This document shows, one piece after another, positions 15,972-25,064 of a stretch of 64,000 nt of DNA (position 1 is its first letter; each line of letters begins with the position of its first letter). Under the pieces are notes generated by a model. It was given only the letters and a program-made list of their open reading frames with translations. It had not been told where the DNA came from and did no database searches. Position numbers and translations under genes: made by a program. Source of the DNA: Brevundimonas sp. EYE_349 (lineage in GTDB: Bacteria > Pseudomonadota > Alphaproteobacteria > Caulobacterales > Caulobacteraceae); the NCBI RefSeq assembly GCF_023147505.1, contig NZ_JAHXPB010000001.1:659106-723105 (forward strand). The letters are read 5' to 3'.

Positions 15972-16447
15972 CCGTCATCACCCACAACCAGAAACGCTCG
16001 CGCCTGGCCGAAATGATGGATCGGCCCGGCGGGATCAGCGTCGGCGTCGCCCTGGCCCAGGCCAGATCCAATCTGGACGCCCTTCAGAGCCAGGCGCGCG
16101 ACATCATCGCCCAGAACATCGCCGTCCTGCTGACCAAGCCCGACCCCGACCTGATCGAGCCGTTGCGGCTGGATGCGGCCTATTCGGCCTCCAGCCAGAT
16201 CATCGACGCGGCCAGCCCCTTCTCGATGGACGACCTGTGCACGGCGGCCAAGGGACTGTGCGACCTGCTGGACGCCGCGCCGCGCCAGGGCGGCTTCGAC
16301 TGGCGCATCGCCACCGTCCACGCCCAGGCCATGAAGGTGCTGCTGTCCCTGCCGGCAGAGGAGCAGGCCGCCCGCACCGCCATCCTGACCAATCTGCACG
16401 AAGTCCTTCGTCGCAAACTGCCGGCCGCCGATCAGTCTGCGGTCTGA
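15968..16447 (+). CDS. Small helical protein coupled to the response regulator
   Basis: A 159-residue, apparently all-helical cytoplasmic protein with no domain I recognise. It starts inside the stop of the response regulator (ATGA). Two histidines lie in predicted helices: His118 (VHAQAMKVLL) and His144 (NLHEVLRRK). It is of Hpt-like size and could be a phosphotransfer or docking partner of the regulator, though no classical Hpt signature is visible. Its 3' end overlaps the convergent ABC exporter by 16 bp. Confidence 0.75.
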   Translation: MTVITHNQKRSRLAEMMDRPGGISVGVALAQARSNLDALQSQARDIIAQNIAVLLTKPDPDLIEPLRLDAAYSASSQIIDAASPFSMDDLCTAAKGLCDLLDAAPRQGGFDWRIATVHAQAMKVLLSLPAEEQAARTAILTNLHEVLRRKLPAADQSAV

Positions 16448-18345
16448 GCCGCCTTTCCGGCGCGGGTCTGCTTCTTCCACAAGGCGGCGTATTCCCCGCC
16501 CTGACGCGCCACCAGTTCGTGGTGGGCGCCGCGTTCGACGATCCGCCCGGCCTTCAGGACCAGTATCTGATCGGCGTCCGCCACGGTGGACAGGCGGTGC
16601 GCGACGACCAGGGTCGTGCGGCCATTCCGGGCCTTGCGCAGGGTTTTCTGGATCGCCGCCTCGGTTCGACTGTCCAGGGCGCTGGTGGCCTCGTCCAGGA
16701 TCAGGATGCAGGGGTCGGCCAGCAGGGCGCGGGCGATACCGACCCGTTGACGCTCGCCGCCCGACAGCTTCAGCCCACGTTCGCCGACCTTGGTCTGCAT
16801 TCCTTCGGGCAGGCCCCGGATGAAGTCGGCCAGTTCCGCCGCCTCGGCCGCCGCCCAGACCTGGACTTCGTCGGCGTCTGGGCGAGCGAAGGCGATGTTG
16901 GCCGCCAAGGTGTCGTTGAACAGGGCCACATCCTGCGGCACCAGGGCCACCGCCGCCCGCAACGACGCCTGGGTCACATCGCGCGCGTCGCGACCGTCGA
17001 TCAGCACCCGCCCTTCCTGGGGGTCCAGAAGGCGCAGGGCCAGTTTGACGATGGTGGACTTGCCCGCGCCGGACGGCCCGACCATGGCCGTGGTCGTACC
17101 GGGCGGGGCGAAGAAGCTGACATCCTCCAACCCGTTGGCTCGCGCGTCGTGGCGGAAACCCACATGCTCGAACCGCACGGCCGCACCGCGCGCATCGGCC
17201 GGGCGCGGCAGGGCGACGGCGTCGGGCGCATCGGCCACCTGCGGCGTCTGGCGCGTCACCTTCAGCATCTCCTCCATGTCGATGAAGGACTGGCGGATTT
17301 CCCGATAGGCGAAGCCCAGGATGTTCAGCGGCGCATACAGCGAAATCATGATCAGGACGGCGGCGGTCACATCGCCCGGCCCCATCCGTCCTGCCGCCGC
17401 CTCGAACCCGGCCATCACCGCCATGACGCCCAGTCCCAGGTTCATGACCAGGGCCTGCATCCCGTTCAGCAGGGCCAGCGAGCTGTTGGCCTTCAGCGAC
17501 GCCTGGGCGTAGTCGCCCAGCGCTCGCTCATAGGTCTGCGCCGCGCGCGTCTCGGCGCCAAAGGATTTCACCGTCTCATAGTTCAGCAAAGCGTCCACCG
17601 AGACGCCGGCGGCCTCGGAATCGGCGGCGTTCATGATCCGCCGATGCTCCAGCCGCCAGTTGGACATGGCGAAGGTGGCGATGGTGTAGATGACCACGAC
17701 CGCCACGGCGACGGCGGCGAAGCGCCAGTCGTATTTGCCGCCCAGCACAGCGGCGGCCAGCACCAGTTCGACCCCGGTCGGGACCAGGTTGAAGGCCAAG
17801 ATGCGCAGCAGGAAATCGACCGCGCGCGATCCGCGATCCATCGTCCGCGACAGGGCGCCCGAGCGTTTGGTCTGGTGAAAATCCAGCGACAGGCTCAGCG
17901 CATGCGCAAAGGCTTCGGCCGCCGTGGCGCGCTGGGCGGCTGCGCGAACGGGTGCGAACACGACGTCGGAAATCAGCGGCGAGGCCGCCGAAAGCAGCCG
18001 CACCAGGGCCCAGCCCACCGCAAAGGCGGCGAAGCCCCAGCCGACGGCGACCGCCGCCCCCTGCCCGGCCGCCAGCCGATTGACCGCCGCGCCGAGCACC
18101 AGCGGCGCCAACACCCCAAGCCCCTTGCCCGTCAGCGTCAGGGCGATGGCCGAGATCAGCCGCAGCCGAAGCTGCGGCGCGCCCGAACGCCCCACCAGCC
18201 GCGCAAGATCCGCGAGCGCCGTCAGCGTCGCCGGTCCGTCCGCCTTGTCATCCATGCTCCCGGCCTGCTGCGCCTTGACCATCGGGTCGCGCCGGCCGCC
18301 TGAGCGCTCTCCACGCATCGCCATCCGCCGCATATGGAAAGCCAT
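16432..18345 (-). CDS. Atm1-type ABC exporter (fused permease and ATPase)
   Basis: A half-transporter of up to 637 residues that works as a homodimer in the inner membrane. Six transmembrane helices span about 60-340. The loop containing LLNYETVKSFGAE is characteristic of the Atm1/HMT1 group, which exports glutathione-linked metal or sulfur compounds. The ATPase has Walker A GPSGAGKST, signature LSGGERQRVGIARALL, Walker B ILILDEATSALD and switch His in VAHRLST. The start is uncertain: ATGs at 18345, 18282 and 18255 are all possible, and the first 30 residues are not domain sequence. Its 3' end overlaps the convergent upstream gene. Confidence 0.88.
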   Translation of the reverse strand: MAFHMRRMAMRGERSGGRRDPMVKAQQAGSMDDKADGPATLTALADLARLVGRSGAPQLRLRLISAIALTLTGKGLGVLAPLVLGAAVNRLAAGQGAAVAVGWGFAAFAVGWALVRLLSAASPLISDVVFAPVRAAAQRATAAEAFAHALSLSLDFHQTKRSGALSRTMDRGSRAVDFLLRILAFNLVPTGVELVLAAAVLGGKYDWRFAAVAVAVVVIYTIATFAMSNWRLEHRRIMNAADSEAAGVSVDALLNYETVKSFGAETRAAQTYERALGDYAQASLKANSSLALLNGMQALVMNLGLGVMAVMAGFEAAAGRMGPGDVTAAVLIMISLYAPLNILGFAYREIRQSFIDMEEMLKVTRQTPQVADAPDAVALPRPADARGAAVRFEHVGFRHDARANGLEDVSFFAPPGTTTAMVGPSGAGKSTIVKLALRLLDPQEGRVLIDGRDARDVTQASLRAAVALVPQDVALFNDTLAANIAFARPDADEVQVWAAAEAAELADFIRGLPEGMQTKVGERGLKLSGGERQRVGIARALLADPCILILDEATSALDSRTEAAIQKTLRKARNGRTTLVVAHRLSTVADADQILVLKAGRIVERGAHHELVARQGGEYAALWKKQTRAGKAAQTAD

Positions 18346-18392
18346 TGCGACCGGGGAAAGGCCACGCTGACGCGCGGCCGGGGATTAGTCGC

Positions 18393-19409
18393 TCAATCCA
18401 GCCCGACGATGGCGTCCAACAACTCGTCCACCGCCGCCGCTTGGGTGGCCCAGGAACAGACGAACCGCACCGACCCGTCGTCGAACGGATAGCAGGCCCA
18501 GCCCAGGTCGATCAGACGCGCATGCGCCTCGGGCGACATCCGCACGAAAACGGCGTTGGACTCCACCGGATGGGCCAGAACGAAGGATGATCGTGTGGCG
18601 ATGCCCGCCGCCAGCCGCTGCGCCATCAGATTGGCGTGGGCGGCGCCCGTTTCCCAGTCGCCGCTTTCCAACAGGCCCAGCATGGGCCCGGACAGCAGTC
18701 GCGTCTTGGACGCCGTCTGCCCGGCCTGCTTCAGTCGGTTGTCCAAACGCCGCGCCAGGGTCTTGTCGAACAGCACGATGGCCTCGGCGCAGTTCGCCCC
18801 GGCCTTGGCCCCGCCGAACACCAGCACATCCACGCCCAGGCGCGGAATATCCTTCAGGTCGAACCCCGCCGCCGCCGCATTGGCCAGCCGCGCCCCGTCC
18901 ATATGCACGCGATAGCCCCGCGCCTTCACGGGCTCGATCAGGTGGCGCAGTTCCTCCTCGGTATAGATCCCGCCATATTCCGTGGCCTGGGTCAGGGACA
19001 AGGCGGCGGGCGGCTGACGATGGCCGACCTCGGCCTCGGCCAACTGCGCCTGCAGGGCCAGGGCGTCGATCTTGCCCGAAAAGCCTGGCAGGCCGATCAG
19101 GCCGACGCCATGACCGAAGAAGCCCGGCGCGCCCGTCTCGTCGGTGCAGATATGCGCCGCATGATGCGCCATCACCGCCTCATAGGGCTGGGCCAGCATC
19201 GACAGGGCGATGGCGTTGGCGGCCGTGCCGCTGAACACGAACCGCACCTCGGCGTCCGCATCCAGCCGCTGCCGGATCTGATCGGCGGCGCGCGTGGTCA
19301 CGTCGTCGCCGCCGTAAGCACGGGCGAACCCCTTGTTGGCGCGCACCAGGCCTTCGATGGCGCTCAGCGCCATGCCCGCCGTATTGTCGGACCCGAAATC
19401 GTAGCGCAT
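18393..19409 (-). CDS. ltaE: Low-specificity L-threonine aldolase
   Basis: A 338-residue PLP enzyme splitting L-threonine or L-allo-threonine to glycine and acetaldehyde. The N-terminal FGSDNTAG, His86 near ICTDETGAP, the HMDGARLANA motif with Asp171 and Arg174, and the PLP lysine Lys202 in FGGAKAGANCAEA fit the family. The lysine context differs from the SKGLGAPVG of E. coli LtaE, as in the bacterial subgroup that includes Pseudomonas-type enzymes. Its ATG overlaps the mscS stop (TGATG), so the two genes are coupled although functionally unrelated. Confidence 0.9.
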   Translation of the reverse strand: MRYDFGSDNTAGMALSAIEGLVRANKGFARAYGGDDVTTRAADQIRQRLDADAEVRFVFSGTAANAIALSMLAQPYEAVMAHHAAHICTDETGAPGFFGHGVGLIGLPGFSGKIDALALQAQLAEAEVGHRQPPAALSLTQATEYGGIYTEEELRHLIEPVKARGYRVHMDGARLANAAAAGFDLKDIPRLGVDVLVFGGAKAGANCAEAIVLFDKTLARRLDNRLKQAGQTASKTRLLSGPMLGLLESGDWETGAAHANLMAQRLAAGIATRSSFVLAHPVESNAVFVRMSPEAHARLIDLGWACYPFDDGSVRFVCSWATQAAAVDELLDAIVGLD

Positions 19410-20353
19410 CAGCCGGCCTTGCCCGGAAGACTGCGAACCGGCGCGTCGATGGTGTCGTGACCGGCGTCGCCATAGGGTACGGCGACCTGATGCGGGAACG
19501 GAATCTCGATCCCGGCCCCGTCTAGCGCTTCCTTGCCGCCCTGCATCAGATCGGCCTGGGTCTGCCACCAGTCGCCGACCTTGACCCAGGCGTGCAGAGT
19601 GATCTGGACCGAACTGTCCAACAGGCCCGTCACCCCCGTCCACGGCTTGGGATCGTGCAAGACCTTGTCGTGCGACCCGGCGACGTCAGCCAGCACCTGA
19701 CGCGCCTGGTTCAGGTCGTCGCCATACCCGACAGTGAAATGAATCTCGATCCGCCGGGTCTGCTGCCCCGTCAGATTGGTCAGGGAGTCGCTCAGGACCT
19801 TGGAGTTTGGAATGACGATCTTGTGGTTGTTGGCGTTCGACAACTGGGTCGTGAACAGGTCCAGCCGCTGCACCGTGCCCGACATCCCGCCCACGTCCAC
19901 CACGTCGCCGACGCGATAGGGCCGCAGCACCAGCAGCATGATACCCGACGCCACGTTGGACAGCGTGCCCTGCAACGCCAGACCGACCGCCAGCGACGCC
20001 GCGCCCAGCACCGCGATGATCGAGGTCGTCTGCACCCCCAGCCGTTGCAGCACGGCGATCATGCCGACGATTATGACCACCACCCGCACCACCTGTACGG
20101 CGAAGCTGAGGACCGTCGGGTCGTGCCGGAAGCCGCGCACCCGCGACAGGGCCTTGCGCGCCGCGCTGGACGCCCATTTGGCCGCAAACAGGGTCGCGAC
20201 GAAGATCAGGATGGCGATGGTCAGGTTGACGGCGAATTCGCCGGCCAGTTCGGTCAGTTTGGCGATCATGACCGCATCGACCGCAATGGCCTTGCGGCCG
20301 GCGGCGACCGCTTGGTCCAGGGAGGCGACGTCAAGAGAGAGGGTCGAAGACAT
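19409..20353 (-). CDS. mscS: Small-conductance mechanosensitive channel (MscS family)
   Basis: A 314-residue inner-membrane channel that opens under membrane tension to release solutes after osmotic downshock. Three transmembrane helices occur at about 43-60, 82-103 and 110-140. TM3 has the Gly/Ala-rich pore motif LGAASLAVGLALQGTLSNVASG, shortened here to the key part AAGLA-like LAVGLALQG. The beta domain follows, with PYRVGD and VVIPNSK-like IVIPNSKVL. Length is that of a simple MscS without extra domains. Confidence 0.93.
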   Translation of the reverse strand: MSSTLSLDVASLDQAVAAGRKAIAVDAVMIAKLTELAGEFAVNLTIAILIFVATLFAAKWASSAARKALSRVRGFRHDPTVLSFAVQVVRVVVIIVGMIAVLQRLGVQTTSIIAVLGAASLAVGLALQGTLSNVASGIMLLVLRPYRVGDVVDVGGMSGTVQRLDLFTTQLSNANNHKIVIPNSKVLSDSLTNLTGQQTRRIEIHFTVGYGDDLNQARQVLADVAGSHDKVLHDPKPWTGVTGLLDSSVQITLHAWVKVGDWWQTQADLMQGGKEALDGAGIEIPFPHQVAVPYGDAGHDTIDAPVRSLPGKAG

Positions 20354-20404
20354 GGGCCGGGTCTAACGCTTGACGCCGCGATTGGAAGCCCCGAGCGCCC
20401 GTTT

Positions 20405-22093
20405 TCATGCCTTGGCGATGCGTCCGCCGCCGCTTTCTATGGCGTCCAGCAGGTTCATCACATTGTCCAGGGTGTCGGCCTCGCGCGCGGGCTTGTCCCA
20501 GCGGATGCGGCTGACGCGCGGAAATCGCATGGCCACGCCCGACTTGTGCCGGGTCGAGCGGTTCAGCCCCTCGAAGGCGATCTCCAGAACCAGGCCGAAA
20601 TCCCGCTCGGCCCGCACCGAGCGGACGGGTCCGAAACGATCCACCGTGTGATCCCGTACGAACTTGTCCAACTGCTTCAACTCCTCGTCGGTGAAGCCGA
20701 AATAGGCCTTTCCGACCGGCGTCAGCACCCCGTCATCGGTCCAGACGCCGAAGGTGTAGTCGGAATAGAAGCTGGATCGCTTTCCGTGCCCGCGCTGGGC
20801 GTACATCAACACCGCGTCGATGACGTGCGGGTCGCGTTTCCACTTGAACCACGGCCCCTTGGGCCTTCCGGCCAGATAGGGACTGTCCCAGCGTTTCAGC
20901 ATCAGCCCCTCGGCCGCCGCCCCGACCGGCGGATCGGCCCTCAGGCGCGCCAGCTCGTCCCAGTCGGCATAGTGGACCAGCGGCGACAGATGCAGCCGCT
21001 CGCCCGCATGATCGGCCACCAGCGTCTCCAGCCGCGCGCGACGCTGGCGCAGAGGCAGACTGCGAAGGTCTTCGCCGTCCTGCGCCAGCAGGTCATAGGC
21101 CACCACCGCCGCCGGAAAGGCCTGCATCGCCTTGGCGTCCACCGTCTTGCGGTTCAGCCGCTGCTGCAGATCGCCGAACGGCGCCACCGCCCCCTCGCGC
21201 CAGACGATCAGTTCGCCGTCGATGGCGCCCTCAAACGCCAGGGCGTCCATCACATCGGGGAAGGCCGCCGAAATCTCGTCGCCGGTGCGGGAGTAGAGTT
21301 TGCGCACCTCGCCCTCCAGCACGGCCTGGACGCGGATGCCGTCCCACTTCCATTCGGCGGCGTAATCGGCGGGCGACAGTTTGGGCAGATCGACCGCCTC
21401 GTCGATGGCGACCGCCAGCATGACGGGCCGGAACCGACCGGGCGCATCGGGGCTTGGCCGCTCGGCCCGCCCCTCCAGCCAGGCGAACAGGTCGGCATAG
21501 GGCGGCTCCACCGCGTGCCAGACCTCCTCGATGGCCGAGGCGTCCAGCGCCTCCAGCGTCGTCTCCCCTTCGTCGCCGTCCGGCGACGGCGGCGTGGGCG
21601 CGACGTCGGGGCGCATCATCGCCGCCGCCGTCTTGGCCAGCCGCGCCGACAGGCCGACCCGCAGGGCCCCGGTCATCAGCTTCAACAGCGCCCACCGCCC
21701 CTTGGGCTCCAGCGCATCCAGCCAGTTTTCCAGCAGGCCCCGCACCTCGACCCGGCTGGCCGTCCTCAGCGCCTCGACCACCTCGGCCAGTTCCGGCTCG
21801 CGGTTGGGGCGGCGGTCCGGCGTCACCGGCCAGATCAGGGCGACCGTCTCGGCCAGATCGCCCACATAGTCGTAGGACCAGCCGAACAGCACGCTGTCCA
21901 CCCGCCCCTCCACCGCCTTTCGGATCATGGCCGGCTTGGCGGCGTCGAAGGTCAGGTCGCCGGTCAAGGCGGCCAGCGCCCACCCCCGGTCCGGGTCCGG
22001 CGTCGCCCGCAGATAGTCGCGCACCAGCACCAGTTTGGCGTTGCGCGACGCCGTTAGCGACAGGCGATCCAGAAGTTCGGCGAAGGCGCGCAT
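20405..22093 (-). CDS. ATP-dependent DNA ligase (ligase-associated DNA damage response type)
   Basis: A 562-residue ATP-dependent DNA ligase. An N-terminal DNA-binding domain (about 1-220) precedes the adenylation domain with catalytic Lys249 in EWKWDGIR, then FEGAIDGELIVW, GLMLKRWDSPY and the motif V KWKRDP; an OB-fold ends the protein. The RAFAELLDRL start and domain order fit the bacterial ligase that usually sits beside a beta-lactamase-fold exonuclease and a DEXH helicase in DNA-damage operons. Those partners are absent here. ATG 22093 is preferred over 22099 because AGGG lies six bases upstream of it. Confidence 0.9.
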   Translation of the reverse strand: MRAFAELLDRLSLTASRNAKLVLVRDYLRATPDPDRGWALAALTGDLTFDAAKPAMIRKAVEGRVDSVLFGWSYDYVGDLAETVALIWPVTPDRRPNREPELAEVVEALRTASRVEVRGLLENWLDALEPKGRWALLKLMTGALRVGLSARLAKTAAAMMRPDVAPTPPSPDGDEGETTLEALDASAIEEVWHAVEPPYADLFAWLEGRAERPSPDAPGRFRPVMLAVAIDEAVDLPKLSPADYAAEWKWDGIRVQAVLEGEVRKLYSRTGDEISAAFPDVMDALAFEGAIDGELIVWREGAVAPFGDLQQRLNRKTVDAKAMQAFPAAVVAYDLLAQDGEDLRSLPLRQRRARLETLVADHAGERLHLSPLVHYADWDELARLRADPPVGAAAEGLMLKRWDSPYLAGRPKGPWFKWKRDPHVIDAVLMYAQRGHGKRSSFYSDYTFGVWTDDGVLTPVGKAYFGFTDEELKQLDKFVRDHTVDRFGPVRSVRAERDFGLVLEIAFEGLNRSTRHKSGVAMRFPRVSRIRWDKPAREADTLDNVMNLLDAIESGGGRIAKA

Positions 22094-22145
22094 TTCCATC
22101 CCTGTCCTGGCGCGCCAACCGTCGCCGCTGGTCTCAAACGAAAAA

Positions 22146-22171
22146 CGCCCCGGAGGTTTCCCTCCGGGGCG
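22146..22171 (-). terminator. Intrinsic terminator of the RcnB-like gene
   Basis: An 11-bp perfect GC stem with, on the minus strand, a GAAA loop, followed by T5 and then CGTTT. It sits 20 bp after the stop of the RcnB-like gene and before the ligase, separating the two transcripts. Confidence 0.9.
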
Positions 22172-22191
22172 CTTGTCGCCGGTGCGACGGC

Positions 22192-22689
22192 CTAGTTGAA
22201 CAGGCCCGCGATCACGGCGGTGATCAGACCACCCGCAACGGCCGCCAACACGACGTCGTTGCCGCTGCGGACATATTGATAGCCGTGGGGCGGGGCGCGC
22301 AGACCGTAGCGGCCGTAGTCGCGCACAACATAGTCGTTGGTGCGGTAGTAGGACGGCATCCGCTGACCATATCGCCACGACCGGACCTCATAACCGCGCG
22401 GCGGCACATAGCGCGGCGCCTGATAACGGCGCTGGGCCTGCTGCCAGCGGGCGTAGGCGCGCTGTTCTTCGCGATAGGCGTGGCGCTCGCGCCGTTGCTC
22501 GTGGCGGAAGTCGCGGCGGTCATGTCGCTGCTCACGACGGAAATCGCGGTGATCCGGGCCGGGCCCATGGCGCGCGGCGGGGCCGTGCGGACCATGCGGG
22601 GGCATGGGCTGTGCCGAGGCCGCACCCGCGGCGCCCAGGGCGCCGGCGGCCATGACTGCAGCGATCGCGGCGGTGAGTGTCTTTCTCAT
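22192..22689 (-). CDS. RcnB-family exported protein
   Basis: A 165-residue protein. Residues 1-26 form a signal peptide ending ASA-Q. The middle (about 35-85) is a charged His/Arg/Glu/Gln-rich helix with repeated R-R-E-Q-R and H-E-Q-R elements. The C-terminal part has the RcnB pattern: YEVRSWRYGQRMPSYYR, NDYVVRDYGRYGL and a hydrophobic tail with a Gly-rich segment. E. coli RcnB is a periplasmic protein affecting nickel and cobalt efflux; most family members lack tested roles. No RcnA or metal pump is adjacent, so the role is uncertain. A strong terminator follows. Confidence 0.82.
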   Translation of the reverse strand: MRKTLTAAIAAVMAAGALGAAGAASAQPMPPHGPHGPAARHGPGPDHRDFRREQRHDRRDFRHEQRRERHAYREEQRAYARWQQAQRRYQAPRYVPPRGYEVRSWRYGQRMPSYYRTNDYVVRDYGRYGLRAPPHGYQYVRSGNDVVLAAVAGGLITAVIAGLFN

Positions 22690-22824
22690 GGTCGTGTCTC
22701 CATCTGCGGCCGAAACGATTCGACGCTTTGCCTTTATGGAGGGGGCGGCCTGAGGCCAGTCTGAACCGCGTCGTTCGGCCGAGGTTCATCGCACGGCCGC
22801 ACTCTGGCCGTAATGGATCGTACG

Positions 22825-24645
22825 TCAGGCGGCGGCCGAAGCCTCCGAGGGCTGCTCGAAGGCCATGGCGACCGCGTCGCGCCCCCCGCCGACCCGGCCC
22901 ATCAGCAGGGCCAGGGCGCTGAAGTCGATCGGCTTGTTCAGATAGGCGTCGGCTCCGGCATTCAGGCCCGCCTCGTGATCCTCCGACCGCGCGGAGGCGG
23001 ACAACACGACGATGGGCGTGTCGGCGTTCAGACCGCCGCTTTCGCGGATCAGGCGTGTCGCGCTCAATCCATCCATCACCGGCATGTTGACGTCCATGAT
23101 GATCAGGTCGAACGGCTGGCTGGCGGCGCTATCGACGGCGATCTGGCCGTTTTCGGCGGTGGCGGTGATATGGTTGGCCGAACTCATCCACGCCTCCAGG
23201 ATCATGCGGTTGACCGGATGGTCCTCGACCACCAGCACGCGAAGCGACTCGCCGCCCTCGATTTCGGCACGGACTTCTTCAGCCATGACCGGCTTGGCCC
23301 ATTCCACCACCTCGGCCTCGATATCCAGGGTGAAGCACGAACCTTCCGCCAGTTTGGAGGTGACGGTGATGTCCCCGCCCATGATGTTGGCCATGCGCCG
23401 CGCGATGGTCAGGCCCAGACCCGTGCCGCCGAACCGGCGCGTGGAGGAGCTGTCCACCTGGGTGAACGGCAGGAACAGCCGCTCCAGATCGGCCGCCGCG
23501 ATGCCGGCCCCGCTGTCCTGGACGATGAACTGGAAACGCACGCGCTGATCCGAAATCCGGTGCGAGCGCACGGTGTAGTGGATGCGTCCCGCCTCGGTGA
23601 ACTTGACCGCGTTGGACAACAGGTTCTGCACGACCTGGCAGACGCGCAACGGGTCGCCGCGCACCACGGTCGGCGTTTCGCCCTCGAAGGTGGAGACGAA
23701 CTCCAAACCCTTCGCCTCGGCCTGGGCCTCGAACGGGCCGGTGATGCGCTTGTGCAGACTGTCTATTGAGACATCTACGACCTCGAAATTCATCTTGCCC
23801 GCCTCGATCTTGGTCATGTCGAGGATGTCGTTCAGCAGCGACAGCAGATTGTCGCCCGAGTTGCGAATGATCGACAGATACTCCCGCTGGGTCGTCTCCA
23901 GTCGTGTCGCGCTGAGAAGTTGGGCGGCGCCCAGCACCCCGTTCATCGGCGTTCTAAGCTCGTGCGAGATCACGCCCAGAAAGTTGGACTTGGCGTCATT
24001 GGCGGCGTTGGCCTTGTCGCGGGCCGCCTCAAGCTCTTCAATCAGATGCGCCTGGTGCGCCTGGAAGACGCGAATACGTTCTTCGCGCAACAGGGTCATG
24101 GTCACCAGAACAAACAAGCCGGCGGCGGTGAACGGCAGAACCGCCAGCATGGACCAGAACTCGGCTCCGCCCCACAGGCTCATCAGGATGATCGCCGCTG
24201 AGGCGCCATAGGGTGATGAAATGATCAGGGCCTGTCGCGGCGAACTGCGAAGCTGAGCGAAAACCAGCACGTAGCCGGAAATGATCAGGGCCAAGGCCAG
24301 CGGCTGACCAAAGCTGGCGCCGGAAAACCACGCCAGCAACGGCGCCGTCGCCCACGCGCCGGTGGTGACGGTTGCGACAGTGGGAAAGACCAGCCCCCAG
24401 CCGCCTTCAACGCGATGGCTGACTCGACGCTCGACCACGCCGCGAACCGACCCTGCCACGACAGTCAAACCAAACCAAAGCGTCGCCTTGAACCATCCGA
24501 TCGTGCCCAGCAGTCCCAGGGCCCAGGAGGCGATGATCATATAGCGCAGATATTGCGTCTGCAGGATGGCCGTCAGGGCCTGGGATGCATCCCCGGCGCG
24601 CTGATCGCCTGGCAGCGCCTTCGCAACGCCGTCTGATTCCACCAT
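22825..24645 (-). CDS. Hybrid sensor histidine kinase/response regulator
   Basis: A 606-residue membrane kinase. Five or six hydrophobic segments (about 35-190) form a membrane sensor without a recognisable periplasmic domain. A short coiled coil leads to the HisKA domain with His228 (ISHELRTPMNG), then an HATPase domain with LLSNAVKFT, DSGAGI and FGGTGLGL. A receiver domain (about 470-600) has Asp518 (IMDVNMPVMDG) and Lys571 (NKPID). Autophosphate can thus pass His to Asp within the protein; further relay would need an Hpt protein, not seen nearby. ATG 24645 is better placed than the GTG at 24660. Confidence 0.93.
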   Translation of the reverse strand: MVESDGVAKALPGDQRAGDASQALTAILQTQYLRYMIIASWALGLLGTIGWFKATLWFGLTVVAGSVRGVVERRVSHRVEGGWGLVFPTVATVTTGAWATAPLLAWFSGASFGQPLALALIISGYVLVFAQLRSSPRQALIISSPYGASAAIILMSLWGGAEFWSMLAVLPFTAAGLFVLVTMTLLREERIRVFQAHQAHLIEELEAARDKANAANDAKSNFLGVISHELRTPMNGVLGAAQLLSATRLETTQREYLSIIRNSGDNLLSLLNDILDMTKIEAGKMNFEVVDVSIDSLHKRITGPFEAQAEAKGLEFVSTFEGETPTVVRGDPLRVCQVVQNLLSNAVKFTEAGRIHYTVRSHRISDQRVRFQFIVQDSGAGIAAADLERLFLPFTQVDSSSTRRFGGTGLGLTIARRMANIMGGDITVTSKLAEGSCFTLDIEAEVVEWAKPVMAEEVRAEIEGGESLRVLVVEDHPVNRMILEAWMSSANHITATAENGQIAVDSAASQPFDLIIMDVNMPVMDGLSATRLIRESGGLNADTPIVVLSASARSEDHEAGLNAGADAYLNKPIDFSALALLMGRVGGGRDAVAMAFEQPSEASAAA

Positions 24646-24719
24646 AGCCCAGAGCCCCACCTTCTGTTTGGTGGCGTGACGCTATGACGAAGATTCTAAG
24701 ACGATGTGAACGCTGGTTT

Positions 24720-25019
24720 TTACGCCTGCGCCTCGTCCGGGGTCAGGGCCTTGATCGACAGGGCGTGGACCGGCCCGGCCAGTTCGGCCTTCAACAGGGC
24801 GTTGACCGCGCGTTGACGCGCCACGCGCGACTGGCCCTGGAAAGTCTCCGACACGATCACCAGATTGAAGTGGCTTTCGCCGCCAGGCTTGGCGTCCATC
24901 CCGCCTTCGTGATGGTGGCCGGCGTGCCGCCAGCTGTCATCTTCGATCTCCAGCCGTCGGGGGGCCAGGCCCTCCGTCAGTTTTGCACGAATAATTGCCG
25001 CGACCGGGCCTTCCGACAT
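24720..25019 (-). CDS. bolA: BolA-family protein
   Basis: A 99-residue protein of the BolA fold. Seen: the N-terminal helix IIRAKLTEGL, the strand LEIEDDSWRHAGHH, the HFNLVIVSETF-like segment with the conserved His50-Phe, and the RQRAVNALL helix. BolA proteins bind [2Fe-2S] glutaredoxins and affect iron sensing and morphology. The His-rich HAGHHHEGG loop supplies likely cluster ligands. It diverges from the J-domain gene over only 45 bp. Confidence 0.93.
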   Translation of the reverse strand: MSEGPVAAIIRAKLTEGLAPRRLEIEDDSWRHAGHHHEGGMDAKPGGESHFNLVIVSETFQGQSRVARQRAVNALLKAELAGPVHALSIKALTPDEAQA

Positions 25020-25064
25020 GATCGATTCCTTGATGCCGTCCAATTCGGCCCTACACTTCGGCTG

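Noticed and set aside
19409..20353. Functional link between threonine aldolase and mechanosensitive channel
   Set aside because: The TGATG overlap shows coupling, but nothing in either protein suggests a shared pathway.
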